This document shows, in pieces, positions 7,991 to 17,435 of a DNA stretch of 46,300 nt. The notes under the pieces were generated by a model that saw nothing but the letters and a program-made list of their open reading frames with translations, made no database searches and was not told the DNA's origin. The translations under genes were made by a program, and so were the position numbers. Source of the DNA: Thalassovita aquimarina (GTDB lineage: Bacteria; Pseudomonadota; Alphaproteobacteria; Rhodobacterales; Rhodobacteraceae); contig NZ_JADMKU010000026.1 of NCBI RefSeq assembly GCF_018219815.1, positions 1 through 46,300 of the forward strand, given 5' to 3'. Each line of letters begins with the position of its first letter. The first letter of the stretch is position 1.

Positions 7991-9871
7991 ATGCAACAAC
8001 GCCTGACGCCCAATTTCCTTGTTCTGCTATCCCGAATTTGCCTTGCCGCAATCTTCTTTGCCAGCCTGCCCCGCCTGGCCTTCGCGGCCGGCGGCGCAGT
8101 GCCTTCGCTCGTGCAGGATATCGGCACCAGCCTTCTGGTCGCGGGGGGGCTGGCCATCCTGTTCGTGCGCCTGAAAATCCCGTCCATCGCGGGGTTTCTC
8201 GTGGCCGGTGTTCTGTTGGGACCGCAGGGCCTGCACCTGATCACCGATCCCGGCAATATCGAAGCCATCGCGCAGATCGGCTTTGTCCTGCTGTTGTTCA
8301 TGATCGGGCTCGAAATCGACGTGCGCAGCATGCTGTCGGGCAACCGGGCCGTGCTCGCGGCCAGCGCCATCCAGTACCCGCTGACACTGCTTTTCGGTTT
8401 CGTGATCGCCAAGGGGCTGATCCTGGCCGGGATCGGGGGCGTCCTTGGCGACATGCCTCTGGCGCCGCTTTATATCGGCATCGCGGTGGCGGGATCGTCC
8501 TCGCTCCTGGTGGTCAAACTGTTTCAGGAACACTTCCAACTCGATACCCAGCCGGGGCGGATCTGCCTTATGGTGCTGATCTTCCAGGACATCTGGGCGA
8601 TCGTTGCCACTCTGGTGCAGCCCAGCCTCGAACAGCCGGAACTGTCCGCGATACTGTTTTCATTCCTCGGCATCGGCGTGCTGATCCTGATCGCGGCGGG
8701 ACTTGCAAAGCTGGTCGTCAACCGTGCCTTCGGCTGGATCGCGAAAGTGCCGGAAATGATCCTGCTGGGCGCCATGTCGTGGTGTTTCGCGATGGTCGCC
8801 ATTGGCACGCATCTCGATCCTGCGACCGAATTGCTGGGCTTCAATCTGCACCTGAATGTCGGTTCGGGCATGGCGGCGCTGATCGCGGGCGCCACGATCG
8901 CCAGCTCGCCCTTCAGCACAGAAATCGTGACCAAGGTCGGGCTGGTCAAGGACTTCTTCATCACGCTCTTTTTCGTCGGCCTCGGCATCACCATGCCCGC
9001 GCTGGCCGGGATCGAAGTTCCGCTTCTCGCTCTCGCGGTGGCAGCGATCGCGCTGCTGGCGCGGCAATTCGTGGTGTTCCCCCTGCTCTACTTGTTCCGC
9101 GTCGACCAGCGCTGCGCGCAGGTCAGCGCGATCCGGCTGGCGCAGATTTCAGAATTCGCGCTGGTGATCACCTTTCTCGGTCTCGAACTCGGCCATATCA
9201 ACCACGAAATCGCTTCGGTCATCATCCTGGCCTTCGTCATCACCGCAGTCCTGACGACACCCCTATTCGAGCGGGCCTATGATATTTACGAGGCCATGAA
9301 AGGCACGCTGACACGGCTTGGCTTCAAGGAACCCGCCGACGGCGGCGGCGATGAAGCCGAAGAAATCGAGCTCGCAGTCCTGGGGATTCACCGCGATGCT
9401 TCGTCCTTCCTTGTCGAACTGGCGCGGGCCCATCCCGAGATCATGCCCAAGACGGTTGTCGTCGATTTCAACGTGTCGGTTCACCCGCGCACGCGCGAAC
9501 TGGGCGTCAAGGTCAAGTATGGCGATATCGCCAATGAGGAGGCGCTGATCCATGCCGGCGTCGATCGGGCCAAGGTGATCCTGTGCACCATCTCCGACGA
9601 CCTGTTGCGCGGCATCAGCAACCTGGAACTGGTCAAGGTTCTGCGCCGCCTGAATCCGACAGCCACGATCATTTCCAACGCGATCGAGATGAAATCCATC
9701 GCCGAACTGCGCGCGGCCGGGGCCGATATCGTCTACATGTCCCGGCTCGAGGTCGCGCATGCCCTGCTCGACGTTTTCGCCAAGGCGCGGGACGGCCGCA
9801 TCGACGCGGTCACCGAAGACCAGCAGACGCGCTTCGGGGATATCGAGGCAAGATCCGAGATCATGCGCTAG
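7991..9871 (+). CDS. Kef-type monovalent cation:proton antiporter (CPA2) with C-terminal TrkA-N-like domain
   Basis: The 626-residue protein has a hydrophobic N-terminal segment that may be a signal sequence or extra helix, then a Na+/H+-exchanger core of about 12 membrane helices (roughly 40-430) with typical CPA2 stretches such as FLVAGVLLGPQGLHLI and MIGLEIDVRSM. A cytosolic Rossmann-like TrkA-N domain follows (about 455-595). It would exchange K+ or Na+ for protons at the inner membrane. The nucleotide-binding loop is unusual: LAVLGIHRDASSF stands where KefB/C have GxGxxG, so NAD(H) gating may be altered. AGAAGGAAAG upstream of the ATG is the likely ribosome-binding site. Its stop lies 23 bp from that of the convergent cyclase gene. 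Confidence 0.92.
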   Translation: MQQRLTPNFLVLLSRICLAAIFFASLPRLAFAAGGAVPSLVQDIGTSLLVAGGLAILFVRLKIPSIAGFLVAGVLLGPQGLHLITDPGNIEAIAQIGFVLLLFMIGLEIDVRSMLSGNRAVLAASAIQYPLTLLFGFVIAKGLILAGIGGVLGDMPLAPLYIGIAVAGSSSLLVVKLFQEHFQLDTQPGRICLMVLIFQDIWAIVATLVQPSLEQPELSAILFSFLGIGVLILIAAGLAKLVVNRAFGWIAKVPEMILLGAMSWCFAMVAIGTHLDPATELLGFNLHLNVGSGMAALIAGATIASSPFSTEIVTKVGLVKDFFITLFFVGLGITMPALAGIEVPLLALAVAAIALLARQFVVFPLLYLFRVDQRCAQVSAIRLAQISEFALVITFLGLELGHINHEIASVIILAFVITAVLTTPLFERAYDIYEAMKGTLTRLGFKEPADGGGDEAEEIELAVLGIHRDASSFLVELARAHPEIMPKTVVVDFNVSVHPRTRELGVKVKYGDIANEEALIHAGVDRAKVILCTISDDLLRGISNLELVKVLRRLNPTATIISNAIEMKSIAELRAAGADIVYMSRLEVAHALLDVFAKARDGRIDAVTEDQQTRFGDIEARSEIMR

Positions 9872-9894
9872 GAACCCGCGCGAAGGTCAGACGG

Positions 9895-11673
9895 CTAGTC
9901 GTTCCTGACACCCGCCTCGGCCATCAGCCTGCGCACCCTGTCCGCGTCCTCGGCCTTGGGAAAAAGGCCGAAGAAATTCCATTGCTTCAGGCTGAAGCCG
10001 GGAAAGCGCTGTCGTAGCCGCGCAATCGCCGCCGCGGCGGCTTGATCGTTGCCCAGCGCGTGATGGGCCGCCGCCGACCATGCCAAGGCCGGTGGTCCCG
10101 TCGGCCCGCCGCGTGCGACATTCGCCTCGTGCGCTTCGATGGTTCCGGCAAAGTCCCCGTCCAGAAACTTCAGCAATGCCATCAGGTTCAGATAGGGGCC
10201 ATTGATGAACTGAGGGTTAAGGCGCATCGCCGCGTCCAACGCCTCCATCCCTTTGATCCGATCCCCCGTCACCCCGGCCATCATGCCGCAAAAGGCATGT
10301 GCGTCGGCATCGTTCGGCAACAGTTCAAGCGCACGCATCAATTCATCGTGCGCCTCGTCGAAACGACCCTGTGGCCACAGCGCCATTCCCAGCGCCAGAT
10401 GGGACCAACCGAAACTGTCGTCGACCGCAATCGCCTTGCGCCCAAGCGCTTCCGCCTCGGCGGCCAATTCCGTTCGGTTACCCTGCCCCCAGATCGCGTT
10501 GAATCCGATCATCCATGCCGATCCTGCGTAGCCCCCGGCAAATTCGGGATCCATCTTTATCACTCTTTCGAACATTTCGCGCGCGGCGGAAATCCGTTCG
10601 GGGATCGGCGGATAGGGGGTCGCCTTTGCCCGCACGAAAAGTTCATAGGCATCGACATTGCGGGTATGAACCTGATTGATCAGGTTCGCCTCCTGCTGCG
10701 TCAGGCGAACGGACAATGCCGAAACGACCTCGGCGCAGACGCTGTCCTGCAGTTCGAACACGTCCTCGATCGACCCGTCGTATCGATCGGCCCAGACCTG
10801 TCCTCCGGTCGTGGCATCGATCAACTGAACATTGATACGCGCGCGGCTTCCCGATTTTCGAACGCTGCCCTCCACGACATGGCGCACACCCAACTGGCGG
10901 GCTGCAACGGCGATTTCAGGCGACTGCCCCTTGAAGGCGAATGTCGAGTTACGGGCGACCACGAACAGCCCCGACACCTTGGACAGATCGGTGATCAGGT
11001 CTTCGGTCATGCCATCAGCAAAGGCTTCCTGTTCACTGTCGCCGGACATGTTCAGGAAGGGCAGAACCGCGATCGAAGGCTTTTCAGGCAGTGGCGGGGC
11101 GGCGGTTGTGATTGTCGCCGCCCCTGCCGCTTTGTCAGCCGCCGCGCCATCCGCGTTCCAATGCCAGATACGCACCGGGCGCGGGATGTTCTTCAATGCA
11201 TGTCTGCCGCCATCCACCCAAGCCAGATCAATCCGGTCGCGCACTTGCCGGTAAGCGTCGTCCGAAATACCCACGCCCCCGGGCGATGCAAGCGGTTCGA
11301 TCCGGGCCGCGATGTTCACGCCTTCGCCGAAAATATCCGTATCTTCGATTACGATGTCGCCGACATGCACGCCGATCCGCAACTGAAGCTTCCTTGTCGA
11401 ATTCTCGCCCGCTTCCATCGCGCCCAGCGCCTTCTGGGCCTGCGTCGCGGCCTTCACGCCTGCCACGACCGATGGAAACTCGATCAGGAACCCGTCCCCC
11501 ATCGTCTTGACCATCCGGCCGCCATATTCCTGCAAAAGCGGCTCCAGAATGTCCGTTTGCAGGCGGCGCACGGCAAGGATGGTGCCGGTTTCATCGGCGC
11601 TCATCAAGCGGGAATAGCCCACCACATCTGCCGCTACGATCGCAGCCAGCCTTCTTTCCACCGGGTTGGACAT
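9895..11673 (-). CDS. Class III adenylate/guanylate cyclase with TolB-like and TPR regions
   Basis: I place the start at the ATG at 11673 (MSNPVERRLAAIVAADVVGYS), giving 592 residues; in-frame codons further upstream would run into the divergent promoter. The catalytic domain covers about 1-170: the metal-binding aspartates sit in AADVVGYSRLM and KTMGDGFLIEF, and the GEGVNIAARIE segment matches the nucleotide-contact region. A linker leads to a TolB/FlgO-like domain (starting at PSIAVLPFLNMSGD, about 210-340), then helical TPR-like repeats to the end. Cytoplasmic cAMP or cGMP synthesis is expected; the substrate cannot be decided by eye. This architecture is common in Rhizobiales and Rhodobacterales. 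It is divergent from a second, differently built cyclase. Confidence 0.9.
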   Translation of the reverse strand: MSNPVERRLAAIVAADVVGYSRLMSADETGTILAVRRLQTDILEPLLQEYGGRMVKTMGDGFLIEFPSVVAGVKAATQAQKALGAMEAGENSTRKLQLRIGVHVGDIVIEDTDIFGEGVNIAARIEPLASPGGVGISDDAYRQVRDRIDLAWVDGGRHALKNIPRPVRIWHWNADGAAADKAAGAATITTAAPPLPEKPSIAVLPFLNMSGDSEQEAFADGMTEDLITDLSKVSGLFVVARNSTFAFKGQSPEIAVAARQLGVRHVVEGSVRKSGSRARINVQLIDATTGGQVWADRYDGSIEDVFELQDSVCAEVVSALSVRLTQQEANLINQVHTRNVDAYELFVRAKATPYPPIPERISAAREMFERVIKMDPEFAGGYAGSAWMIGFNAIWGQGNRTELAAEAEALGRKAIAVDDSFGWSHLALGMALWPQGRFDEAHDELMRALELLPNDADAHAFCGMMAGVTGDRIKGMEALDAAMRLNPQFINGPYLNLMALLKFLDGDFAGTIEAHEANVARGGPTGPPALAWSAAAHHALGNDQAAAAAIARLRQRFPGFSLKQWNFFGLFPKAEDADRVRRLMAEAGVRND

Positions 11674-11857
11674 GATTGAACTGTAGCTGCGGGGCAGGTT
11701 CAAATCTATCGCTTTGTTTTCGGGACTGTTTGGCGGCCCGCCCAAGCCTAGACGGGGCATCGGCAATCTCTGCTTCTGCACGACATTGCCCCGCAATCGC
11801 TATTTTCTTTACCGCCAAAAGCACTTTCGGGGGTACAAATGTCAAAACGGAGATGGA

Positions 11858-14800
11858 ATGGCATCGACGGACGCACATGAAAACGTGGCTTCATGGCTCA
11901 GTGCACTGGGCTTGGCCGAACATGCGCCCAGCTTCGAAGAAAACGGCGTCGACATCAATTTGCTCGCGGAGCTGACGAATGAGGACCTCAAGGATCTAGG
12001 GGTGACCCGGCTGGCCGACCGAAAACGCCTGTTGGCCGCGATCGCCCAGCTGCGGGATGCGCCCGCAACACCACAATCAGATCCGGCGACACATACCGAC
12101 ACCAACCAATTGCTGCACAGGGAAAGGCGTCAGGTCACCATTCTTTTCGCCGACCTTTCAGGTTTCACCGACCTGTCGCTGAAACTGGACGCCGAAGACC
12201 TGCATGAATTGCTGACCCGATATTTCCAGCTGGTCGATGGCATCATCGAACGATACGGCGGCACGGTCGACAAGCATATCGGCGACGGTGTCATGGGCCT
12301 GTTCGGGGCCCCTGTCGCGCATGGAGACGACCCGTTGCGCGCGTTGCGCGCGGCCTTTGAAATCCATGACCGCGTGGAGACATTGGCTGCCGAGACGTCA
12401 CAACCGCTTTCGGTGCACATCGGCATCGCGTCCGGCACCGTCATCGCCGGCGGGTTGGGCAGCGAAGGTTATCAGGAATACACGGTCATCGGCGACTCGG
12501 TGAACCTGGCGTCGCGGCTTGATGGGGTGGCCAGATCGGGGGAAACGGTATTCGACCGCGAAGTCTACCAGTCCGTCGCGGGGGCGGTAAATTGCGAGGA
12601 TCTCGGCAGGATCGCGATCAAGGGGCTGGATCGACCTGTACAGGTCTGGCGCGCGCTGTCCCTGTTCGATGCCGACGGCGACACCGATCAGCGGCAGACC
12701 AAGTTCGTCGGCCGTCGCAGGGAAATCCGCCAGTTCAGGAATGCACTGAGCTATTGTCGCGAAGACGGTACCGGGCAGGTCATTGTTGTGCGCGGCGAGG
12801 CGGGCATCGGCAAATCGCGACTGCTGGCGGAGTTCATGAAGGAAAGCAAAAGGCTCGATTTCGGAACCCACCGGGCCCTGGTTCTGGATTTCGGCGCCGG
12901 GACCGGCCACGACGCCATCCGGACCCTGGTCAGAAGCATTCTGAACACCAACCGTGCTGCTGGCGAAGACATTTCCCAGTGTGTCGATGCCGCGGTTGCC
13001 GAGGGGTGGATCGAAAACAACCAGGCCAGTTTCCTGAAGGAATACCTCGACCTGACCAACTCGAGCGACACGCATGCCGGCGGGGAAAACCTTGATGCCA
13101 CCGCACATCAGGCCGAATTGCGAAGGGCGTTGTCCAACCTTCTGACCAACGCAGCCAGAGATCGTGCAATCGCGCTCTTCGTCGAAGACATTCACTGGGC
13201 GGACCGGGCCGTGCTGCGCCAGTTGGCCATCATCGCTGCTCAGGTGCGCGACTCGCCGATCATGCTGGTCATGACGACCCGGGTCGAAGGCGACCCAACG
13301 GATTCGGCGTGGCGCAACAGCACCTCTGGCAGCCAGTTCATGACGATCGATCTGGGGCCGTTGCGCCAAGCCGATGCGATGGAACTTGCGCAGGATTTCG
13401 CGAAAAACGGCGACACGGCCGCCCAGCGATGTGTCCAGCGGGCCGACGGCAACCCGCTGTTCCTAGAACAGCTTTTGCGCAATGCGGCCGAGGCCCGGGA
13501 CGAAACCGTTCCCGGATCGATCCAAAGCCTGGTGCTGGCCCGGATCGACCGGCTCGATCCATCCGACAAGGATGCGCTTCAGGCGGCCTCGGTCATTGGG
13601 CAACGGTTTTCCATCGATGCGATGCGGTGCCTGATTGGCAAGCCGGATTACGACCTCCAAACCCTGATCCGTCATGAATTGATACGCTCGGAAGGGGACG
13701 AATATCTGTTCACCCACGCCCTCATCCGTGACAGCGTATATGGCTCCTTGCTTCGGAAACGCCTGCGCAACCTTCACTTGAAGGCCGCCGAATTCTTTAC
13801 GCCCACCGATCAGGTCCTGCGCGCCGAACACCTGGACCGTGCCGGTGATCCGGGCGCCCCGGCCGCCTATCTGAGCGCGGCCCGAACCCAGATAAAATCC
13901 TACCAGTACGAAAAAGCGCTTGCGCTTCTCGACCGTGGCCTGACCTTGGCGACGGACCATGGGGGCAGATACGAACTGACCATCGTCAAGGCAAAGCTCC
14001 TGCACGATGCGGCCCAAGTCGAACCTTCGATCCAGGCCTTTTCCGACCTGATCGACCTGGCCGAAACGGAAGAACAGAAGTGCCGAGCATGGCTCGGCAT
14101 GGCTGCCGCCATGCGGCTGGCCGACAGGTACAAGGAGGCGCTGGCATACCTCGACAAGGCCGACGGCATTGCACGGGACCGCGGCGATGCTTCGGAACTG
14201 GCCCAGATTCACAGCCAGCGGGGCAGTCTCTACTTTGCCTTGGGCCGCACCGACGAATGCGCGGCAGAGCACGAAAAATCACTCGCATATGCAGAACAGG
14301 CCGGTTCGCCCGAACTCGAAGCGACGGCCCTGAGCGGCGTTGCCGATGCGCGTTACGTCGCTGGCCGCATGGCTACGGCCCTGACCTATTTCACCAGAAG
14401 CACTGAGGTTGCAGCGGCCGGCGGATTTCCCGGGATCGAAAGCGTCAACCTCGCCATGGCGGGGTTCTGCCAGTTCTACAGTGCTGAATTGCGCAAGGCG
14501 CACGATCTGGCGCAAAGAGCGATCGACATCGCCACTGAAGCCGGTCTTCCGCGCTCGAAGATGATGGGCGACCTGGTCGCTTTCGCGGTCAATTTCGAGA
14601 TGGACGATCTGCAGGCGGCTCGCGCCCACAACAATGAAGCGCTTGAGATTTCCCGGCTGCTTGGCGCGCCCCGGTTCGAGGCACAGTCTCTGGCATTCAT
14701 GGGGCGACTGGCCTGGGCGGAAGGCGAAGGCGAAACGGCGGTCAAGGCGCTGCGGGACGCTCTCGAAATGAGCGCAAGGGTGGGACACGGATTTACCGGA

Positions 14801-15181
14801 GCCAGAATCATGGGCGTTCTCGCGCTCTGCATGACAAATCCACACGAGCGGCGTCATGCCTTGGAAAACGGCGAAAAACTTCTTGCGGCCGGCGCGGTGT
14901 CCCACAACCACCTCGAATTCTATCCCGACGCGATCAATGTATCGCTAGATCTCGGAGACTGGAATGAAGCAAGACGGTTTGCCGCGGCCCTTAAAGACTT
15001 CACGCGTTCTGAACCGTTGGCATTGTCCGATTTCTACATTGCCCGTGGTCAAGCATTGGCCAACCTGGGAAAAAACCCACGCGACCCGGAAGCCTTGAAG
15101 CAGCTTCGGGAACTGGAAAAGACCGCTGCCCTAAGCGATATTGTACGTTCGAAGGCCGCTATCGAAGCTGCGTTGGACTGA
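11858..15181 (+). CDS. SAM domain - class III cyclase - AAA ATPase - TPR signalling protein
   Basis: The chosen start is the ATG at 11858 (MASTDAHENVASWL), which follows ACGGAGATGGA and immediately opens the SAM domain; the frame extends upstream without domain content. The 1107 residues comprise: a SAM domain (about 5-65, LGLAEHAPSFEENGVDINLL); a class III cyclase domain (about 85-240) with aspartates in ILFADLSGFTD and KHIGDGVMGLF and IGDSVNLASRLDG; an AAA/ORC-type ATPase beginning near 285 (FVGRRREI) with Walker A GEAGIGKS at 313-320 and Walker B FVEDIHWAD near 440; and a long TPR-like C-terminal half. It resembles large ATPase-cyclase sensors of bacteria. The SAM and TPR parts probably bind protein partners (inferred). 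Confidence 0.9.
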   Translation: MASTDAHENVASWLSALGLAEHAPSFEENGVDINLLAELTNEDLKDLGVTRLADRKRLLAAIAQLRDAPATPQSDPATHTDTNQLLHRERRQVTILFADLSGFTDLSLKLDAEDLHELLTRYFQLVDGIIERYGGTVDKHIGDGVMGLFGAPVAHGDDPLRALRAAFEIHDRVETLAAETSQPLSVHIGIASGTVIAGGLGSEGYQEYTVIGDSVNLASRLDGVARSGETVFDREVYQSVAGAVNCEDLGRIAIKGLDRPVQVWRALSLFDADGDTDQRQTKFVGRRREIRQFRNALSYCREDGTGQVIVVRGEAGIGKSRLLAEFMKESKRLDFGTHRALVLDFGAGTGHDAIRTLVRSILNTNRAAGEDISQCVDAAVAEGWIENNQASFLKEYLDLTNSSDTHAGGENLDATAHQAELRRALSNLLTNAARDRAIALFVEDIHWADRAVLRQLAIIAAQVRDSPIMLVMTTRVEGDPTDSAWRNSTSGSQFMTIDLGPLRQADAMELAQDFAKNGDTAAQRCVQRADGNPLFLEQLLRNAAEARDETVPGSIQSLVLARIDRLDPSDKDALQAASVIGQRFSIDAMRCLIGKPDYDLQTLIRHELIRSEGDEYLFTHALIRDSVYGSLLRKRLRNLHLKAAEFFTPTDQVLRAEHLDRAGDPGAPAAYLSAARTQIKSYQYEKALALLDRGLTLATDHGGRYELTIVKAKLLHDAAQVEPSIQAFSDLIDLAETEEQKCRAWLGMAAAMRLADRYKEALAYLDKADGIARDRGDASELAQIHSQRGSLYFALGRTDECAAEHEKSLAYAEQAGSPELEATALSGVADARYVAGRMATALTYFTRSTEVAAAGGFPGIESVNLAMAGFCQFYSAELRKAHDLAQRAIDIATEAGLPRSKMMGDLVAFAVNFEMDDLQAARAHNNEALEISRLLGAPRFEAQSLAFMGRLAWAEGEGETAVKALRDALEMSARVGHGFTGARIMGVLALCMTNPHERRHALENGEKLLAAGAVSHNHLEFYPDAINVSLDLGDWNEARRFAAALKDFTRSEPLALSDFYIARGQALANLGKNPRDPEALKQLRELEKTAALSDIVRSKAAIEAALD

Positions 15182-15372
15182 TTGGCCTGCGTGAAATCTT
15201 GTCTCCAATTGGAATGCGGGTCCGGCCCAACATGCCGGGGATCAATGAAGCGAACGAGCGCATGAGCCGGGTGCGAAGCACGCCGACCTGCGCCGCAAGA
15301 ACTGGATATCGAAAGCGCGGGCCTGCACGATCAGGACCGCTTCACCGCGCTCAGCATCTTAAACACGATGCC

Positions 15373-15450
15373 GCTGCATGTATTTACCCGCGGCCATGGT
15401 GCATGCAGCCGCGCGCGCCGGGACCGGGATTGGCCCGGAACGCGCGCGGC
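15373..15450. terminator. Overlapping inverted repeats, probable bidirectional terminator region
   Basis: Two hairpin-forming inverted repeats lie between convergent genes. The first pairs GCTGCATG (15373-15380) with CATGCAGC (15402-15409). The second pairs GCCGCGCGCG (15408-15417) with CGCGCGCGGC (15441-15450), extended inward by CCGGG/CCCGG. No T-run follows either one, so a simple intrinsic terminator is not proven; the arms overlap by two bases. Confidence 0.45.
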
Positions 15451-15457
15451 GCTCAAG

Positions 15458-15829
15458 TCAACCGAAGACGAAAAAGCAAAGCTTGTTGCCGTCGGGATCG
15501 CGCACATAGGCGCCGTAGAACCGGTCTGGAATGCGTTGCCCCGGCTTTCCCTCGTCGGTCGCGCCGAGCGACATTGCCTTGTTGTAAAGCGCTTCAGCTT
15601 CGTCCTTGGTGCTGGTCGGGAAGGCCACCATCACGCCATTGCCGGGAGTTGGGGCCTCCTTGTCATAGGGTTCGCACACCGCCAGCATCGGCTTTCCGCG
15701 CTCGGTCCCGATAAAGGCGATGCGCCCGGAATCGATGACGACTTTCGCGCCCTGATCGGCGAAAAGGTCGGTGTAAAATTTCTTTGCGCGCTCCATGTCG
15801 GAGACGCCAATAGTCATGTATCCGATCAT
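15458..15829 (-). CDS. VOC (glyoxalase/bleomycin-resistance fold) family protein
   Basis: The 123-residue protein is one VOC unit: it opens MIGYMTIGVSDMERAKKFY, has a central PGNGVMVAFP strand and ends with YGAYVRDPDGNKLCFFVFG, the usual last strand with a metal-ligand position. Members include glyoxalase I-like enzymes, dioxygenases and resistance proteins; this one resembles the uncharacterised YcjR/PhnB-like small group and its substrate is unknown. It starts 60 bp downstream of the last SDR of the acyl-CoA operon on the same strand, so it may be the tail of that operon; the gap is larger than those inside the operon. Confidence 0.85.
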   Translation of the reverse strand: MIGYMTIGVSDMERAKKFYTDLFADQGAKVVIDSGRIAFIGTERGKPMLAVCEPYDKEAPTPGNGVMVAFPTSTKDEAEALYNKAMSLGATDEGKPGQRIPDRFYGAYVRDPDGNKLCFFVFG

Positions 15830-15889
15830 TCAGATGTTCCTTGTTTGGCTGTTTTTTCGCCCCCCGGCCGGTCAGGCCGGGTGGGACAG

Positions 15890-16663
15890 TTATCCCTCGA
15901 ACCCGCCAAAGCGCCGGTTCAGTTTGCGCATACCGCCGATCCAGCGATCGTAGTTTTCGGTCTTGGCACGCATATAGCCCAACACTTCCTTGTGTGGCAG
16001 TACCAAAAAACTTTCCTCGCGGATCGCCTGCACACAGGCCTCAGCTACCGGCTCGGGTTCCATCATGCCGTCGATAGACGCGACGTGATCCTCGTGGCCG
16101 CGCGTCATTTCTGTTCGGACCGCCTGAGGGCACAGCACCGAGACCGTGATCCCCTGGTCGCCATAGCTCATCGCCAGCCATTCGGCCAAGCCTACGGCGG
16201 CGTGTTTCGTGACGCCGTAGGGTGCCGATCCGATCTGGTTGAGCAGCCCCGCCGCAGAAGAGGTGTTGAGCAGATAGCCCCCGCCTCGCGCGGTCATCCG
16301 TGGCACCAGCGTGCGCGCGGCCCAGACATGGGACATCACGTTGATATCCCATATGCGTTGCCAGCCGTCATCCGACACTTCCACTCCACCGGCCACGGAA
16401 ATACCGGCGTTCGAGCAGAATAGATCGATGGGTCCGATGTCACGTTCCACCGTATCTATCAGAGCGACGATCTCGTCCGCCTTGCCGACATCCACACGAA
16501 AAGCCGTGCCGCCGATCTCGTCCGCGGTGGCTTGCGCGCCATCAAGATTAATGTCGACGCAGACGATGTGCCGGGTGCCCTCCCGTGCAAAGCGCAGGCA
16601 CATAGCCCGCCCAATCCCGCTGGCCGCACCGGTGACGACAACGATCCTGTCCTTGAGTTCCAT
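15890..16663 (-). CDS. SDR family NAD(P)-dependent oxidoreductase
   Basis: The start is set at the ATG at 16663 (MELKDRIVVVTGAASGIG), 4 bp after the stop of the upstream SDR; an upstream in-frame ATG would overlap that gene. The 257-residue protein is a classical SDR: cofactor loop TGAASGIG near 10-17, NAG in LFCSNAGIS, the catalytic Ser in LLNTSSAAG and the Y-x-x-x-K pair in PYGVTKHAAVG. Asp in VCVDINLDG after beta-2 suggests NAD rather than NADP. In this operon it probably oxidises a hydroxyacyl-CoA or a related alcohol intermediate (inferred). Family members are too diverse to name the substrate. Confidence 0.9.
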   Translation of the reverse strand: MELKDRIVVVTGAASGIGRAMCLRFAREGTRHIVCVDINLDGAQATADEIGGTAFRVDVGKADEIVALIDTVERDIGPIDLFCSNAGISVAGGVEVSDDGWQRIWDINVMSHVWAARTLVPRMTARGGGYLLNTSSAAGLLNQIGSAPYGVTKHAAVGLAEWLAMSYGDQGITVSVLCPQAVRTEMTRGHEDHVASIDGMMEPEPVAEACVQAIREESFLVLPHKEVLGYMRAKTENYDRWIGGMRKLNRRFGGFEG

Positions 16664-16667
16664 GATC

Positions 16668-17435
16668 CTATGTCCACATGTTGGAACCGCCACAGACGGT
16701 AAGCGCCTGTCCCGTCATGTAGCGGCTGGCGTCGGAAGCCAGAAATACCGCGAGACCGGCAAAGTCTTCCGGCTCACCCAGGCGGCGCAGGGGGATGTCC
16801 TGTTTGATGCGCGTCTCGACCTCCGGGTTGTCCCATAGCTCGCGCGCGAACTCGGTCTTCACCAGACCGGGGCAGATCGCATTGGACCGCAGACCTTGGG
16901 GCCCGAATTCGGCCGCGAGGTTGCGTACCAGGCCGATCAGCGCCAGCTTGGACATGCCATAGGTGCCCAGCATGACAGACGGTTTGAACGCCCCGATGGA
17001 GGAGGTGAACGCCATCGACCCCGCCCCCTTCGCCACCATGTCCGGTGCCACCATCCGGGCCAGCCATAAATTCGACTGCACGTTCACATTCATCGTCTTC
17101 TCATAAGCGTCATCGGGGATTTCGGACGTCTTGCCGAAATAGGGGTTCACGCCCGCATTGCCGATCACCACGTCAATCGGGCCGGCGAGTTCGTGGGTCT
17201 TGTCCACCAGCGCCTGAAGCTGATCCTGGTAGCCCACGTTGCACGACACTCCGTGTGCCCGGCCTTTGCCTCGCGCATTGATCTTCTCCGCCGCCGCATC
17301 CAGCTGATCCTGCTTGCGTGCGGAAATCACTACCGTCGCGCCATGATCAGCCAAGGCGGTGGCCATCGCCAGCCCCATGCCCTTGGATGCGCCGGTCAGC
17401 AGCGCGACCTTGCCGGTCAAATCGAACAGGCTCAT
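16668..17435 (-). CDS. SDR family oxidoreductase (FabG-like)
   Basis: The 255-residue SDR begins MSLFDLTGKVALLTGASKGMG, with the cofactor loop TGASKGMG at about 14-21, NAG in VIGNAGVNPYFG, the catalytic Ser in AFTSSIGAF and Y-x-x-x-K in TYGMSKLALIG. ISARKQDQL after beta-2 suggests NADP preference. The C-terminal segment YMTGQALTVCGGSNMW is typical of this group. It overlaps the upstream acyl-CoA dehydrogenase gene by 4 bp (ATGA), a sign of translational coupling, and is followed after 4 bp by a second SDR. In the operon it would catalyse a 3-hydroxy/3-oxo interconversion or act on a ring or side-chain alcohol (inferred). Confidence 0.92.
   Translation of the reverse strand: MSLFDLTGKVALLTGASKGMGLAMATALADHGATVVISARKQDQLDAAAEKINARGKGRAHGVSCNVGYQDQLQALVDKTHELAGPIDVVIGNAGVNPYFGKTSEIPDDAYEKTMNVNVQSNLWLARMVAPDMVAKGAGSMAFTSSIGAFKPSVMLGTYGMSKLALIGLVRNLAAEFGPQGLRSNAICPGLVKTEFARELWDNPEVETRIKQDIPLRRLGEPEDFAGLAVFLASDASRYMTGQALTVCGGSNMWT

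Noticed and set aside
15199-15450. Short plus-strand ORF tracts after the SAM-cyclase gene
   Set aside because: Some stretches look protein-like in one frame, but there is no start, ribosome site or recognisable family, and the region carries terminator-like hairpins.
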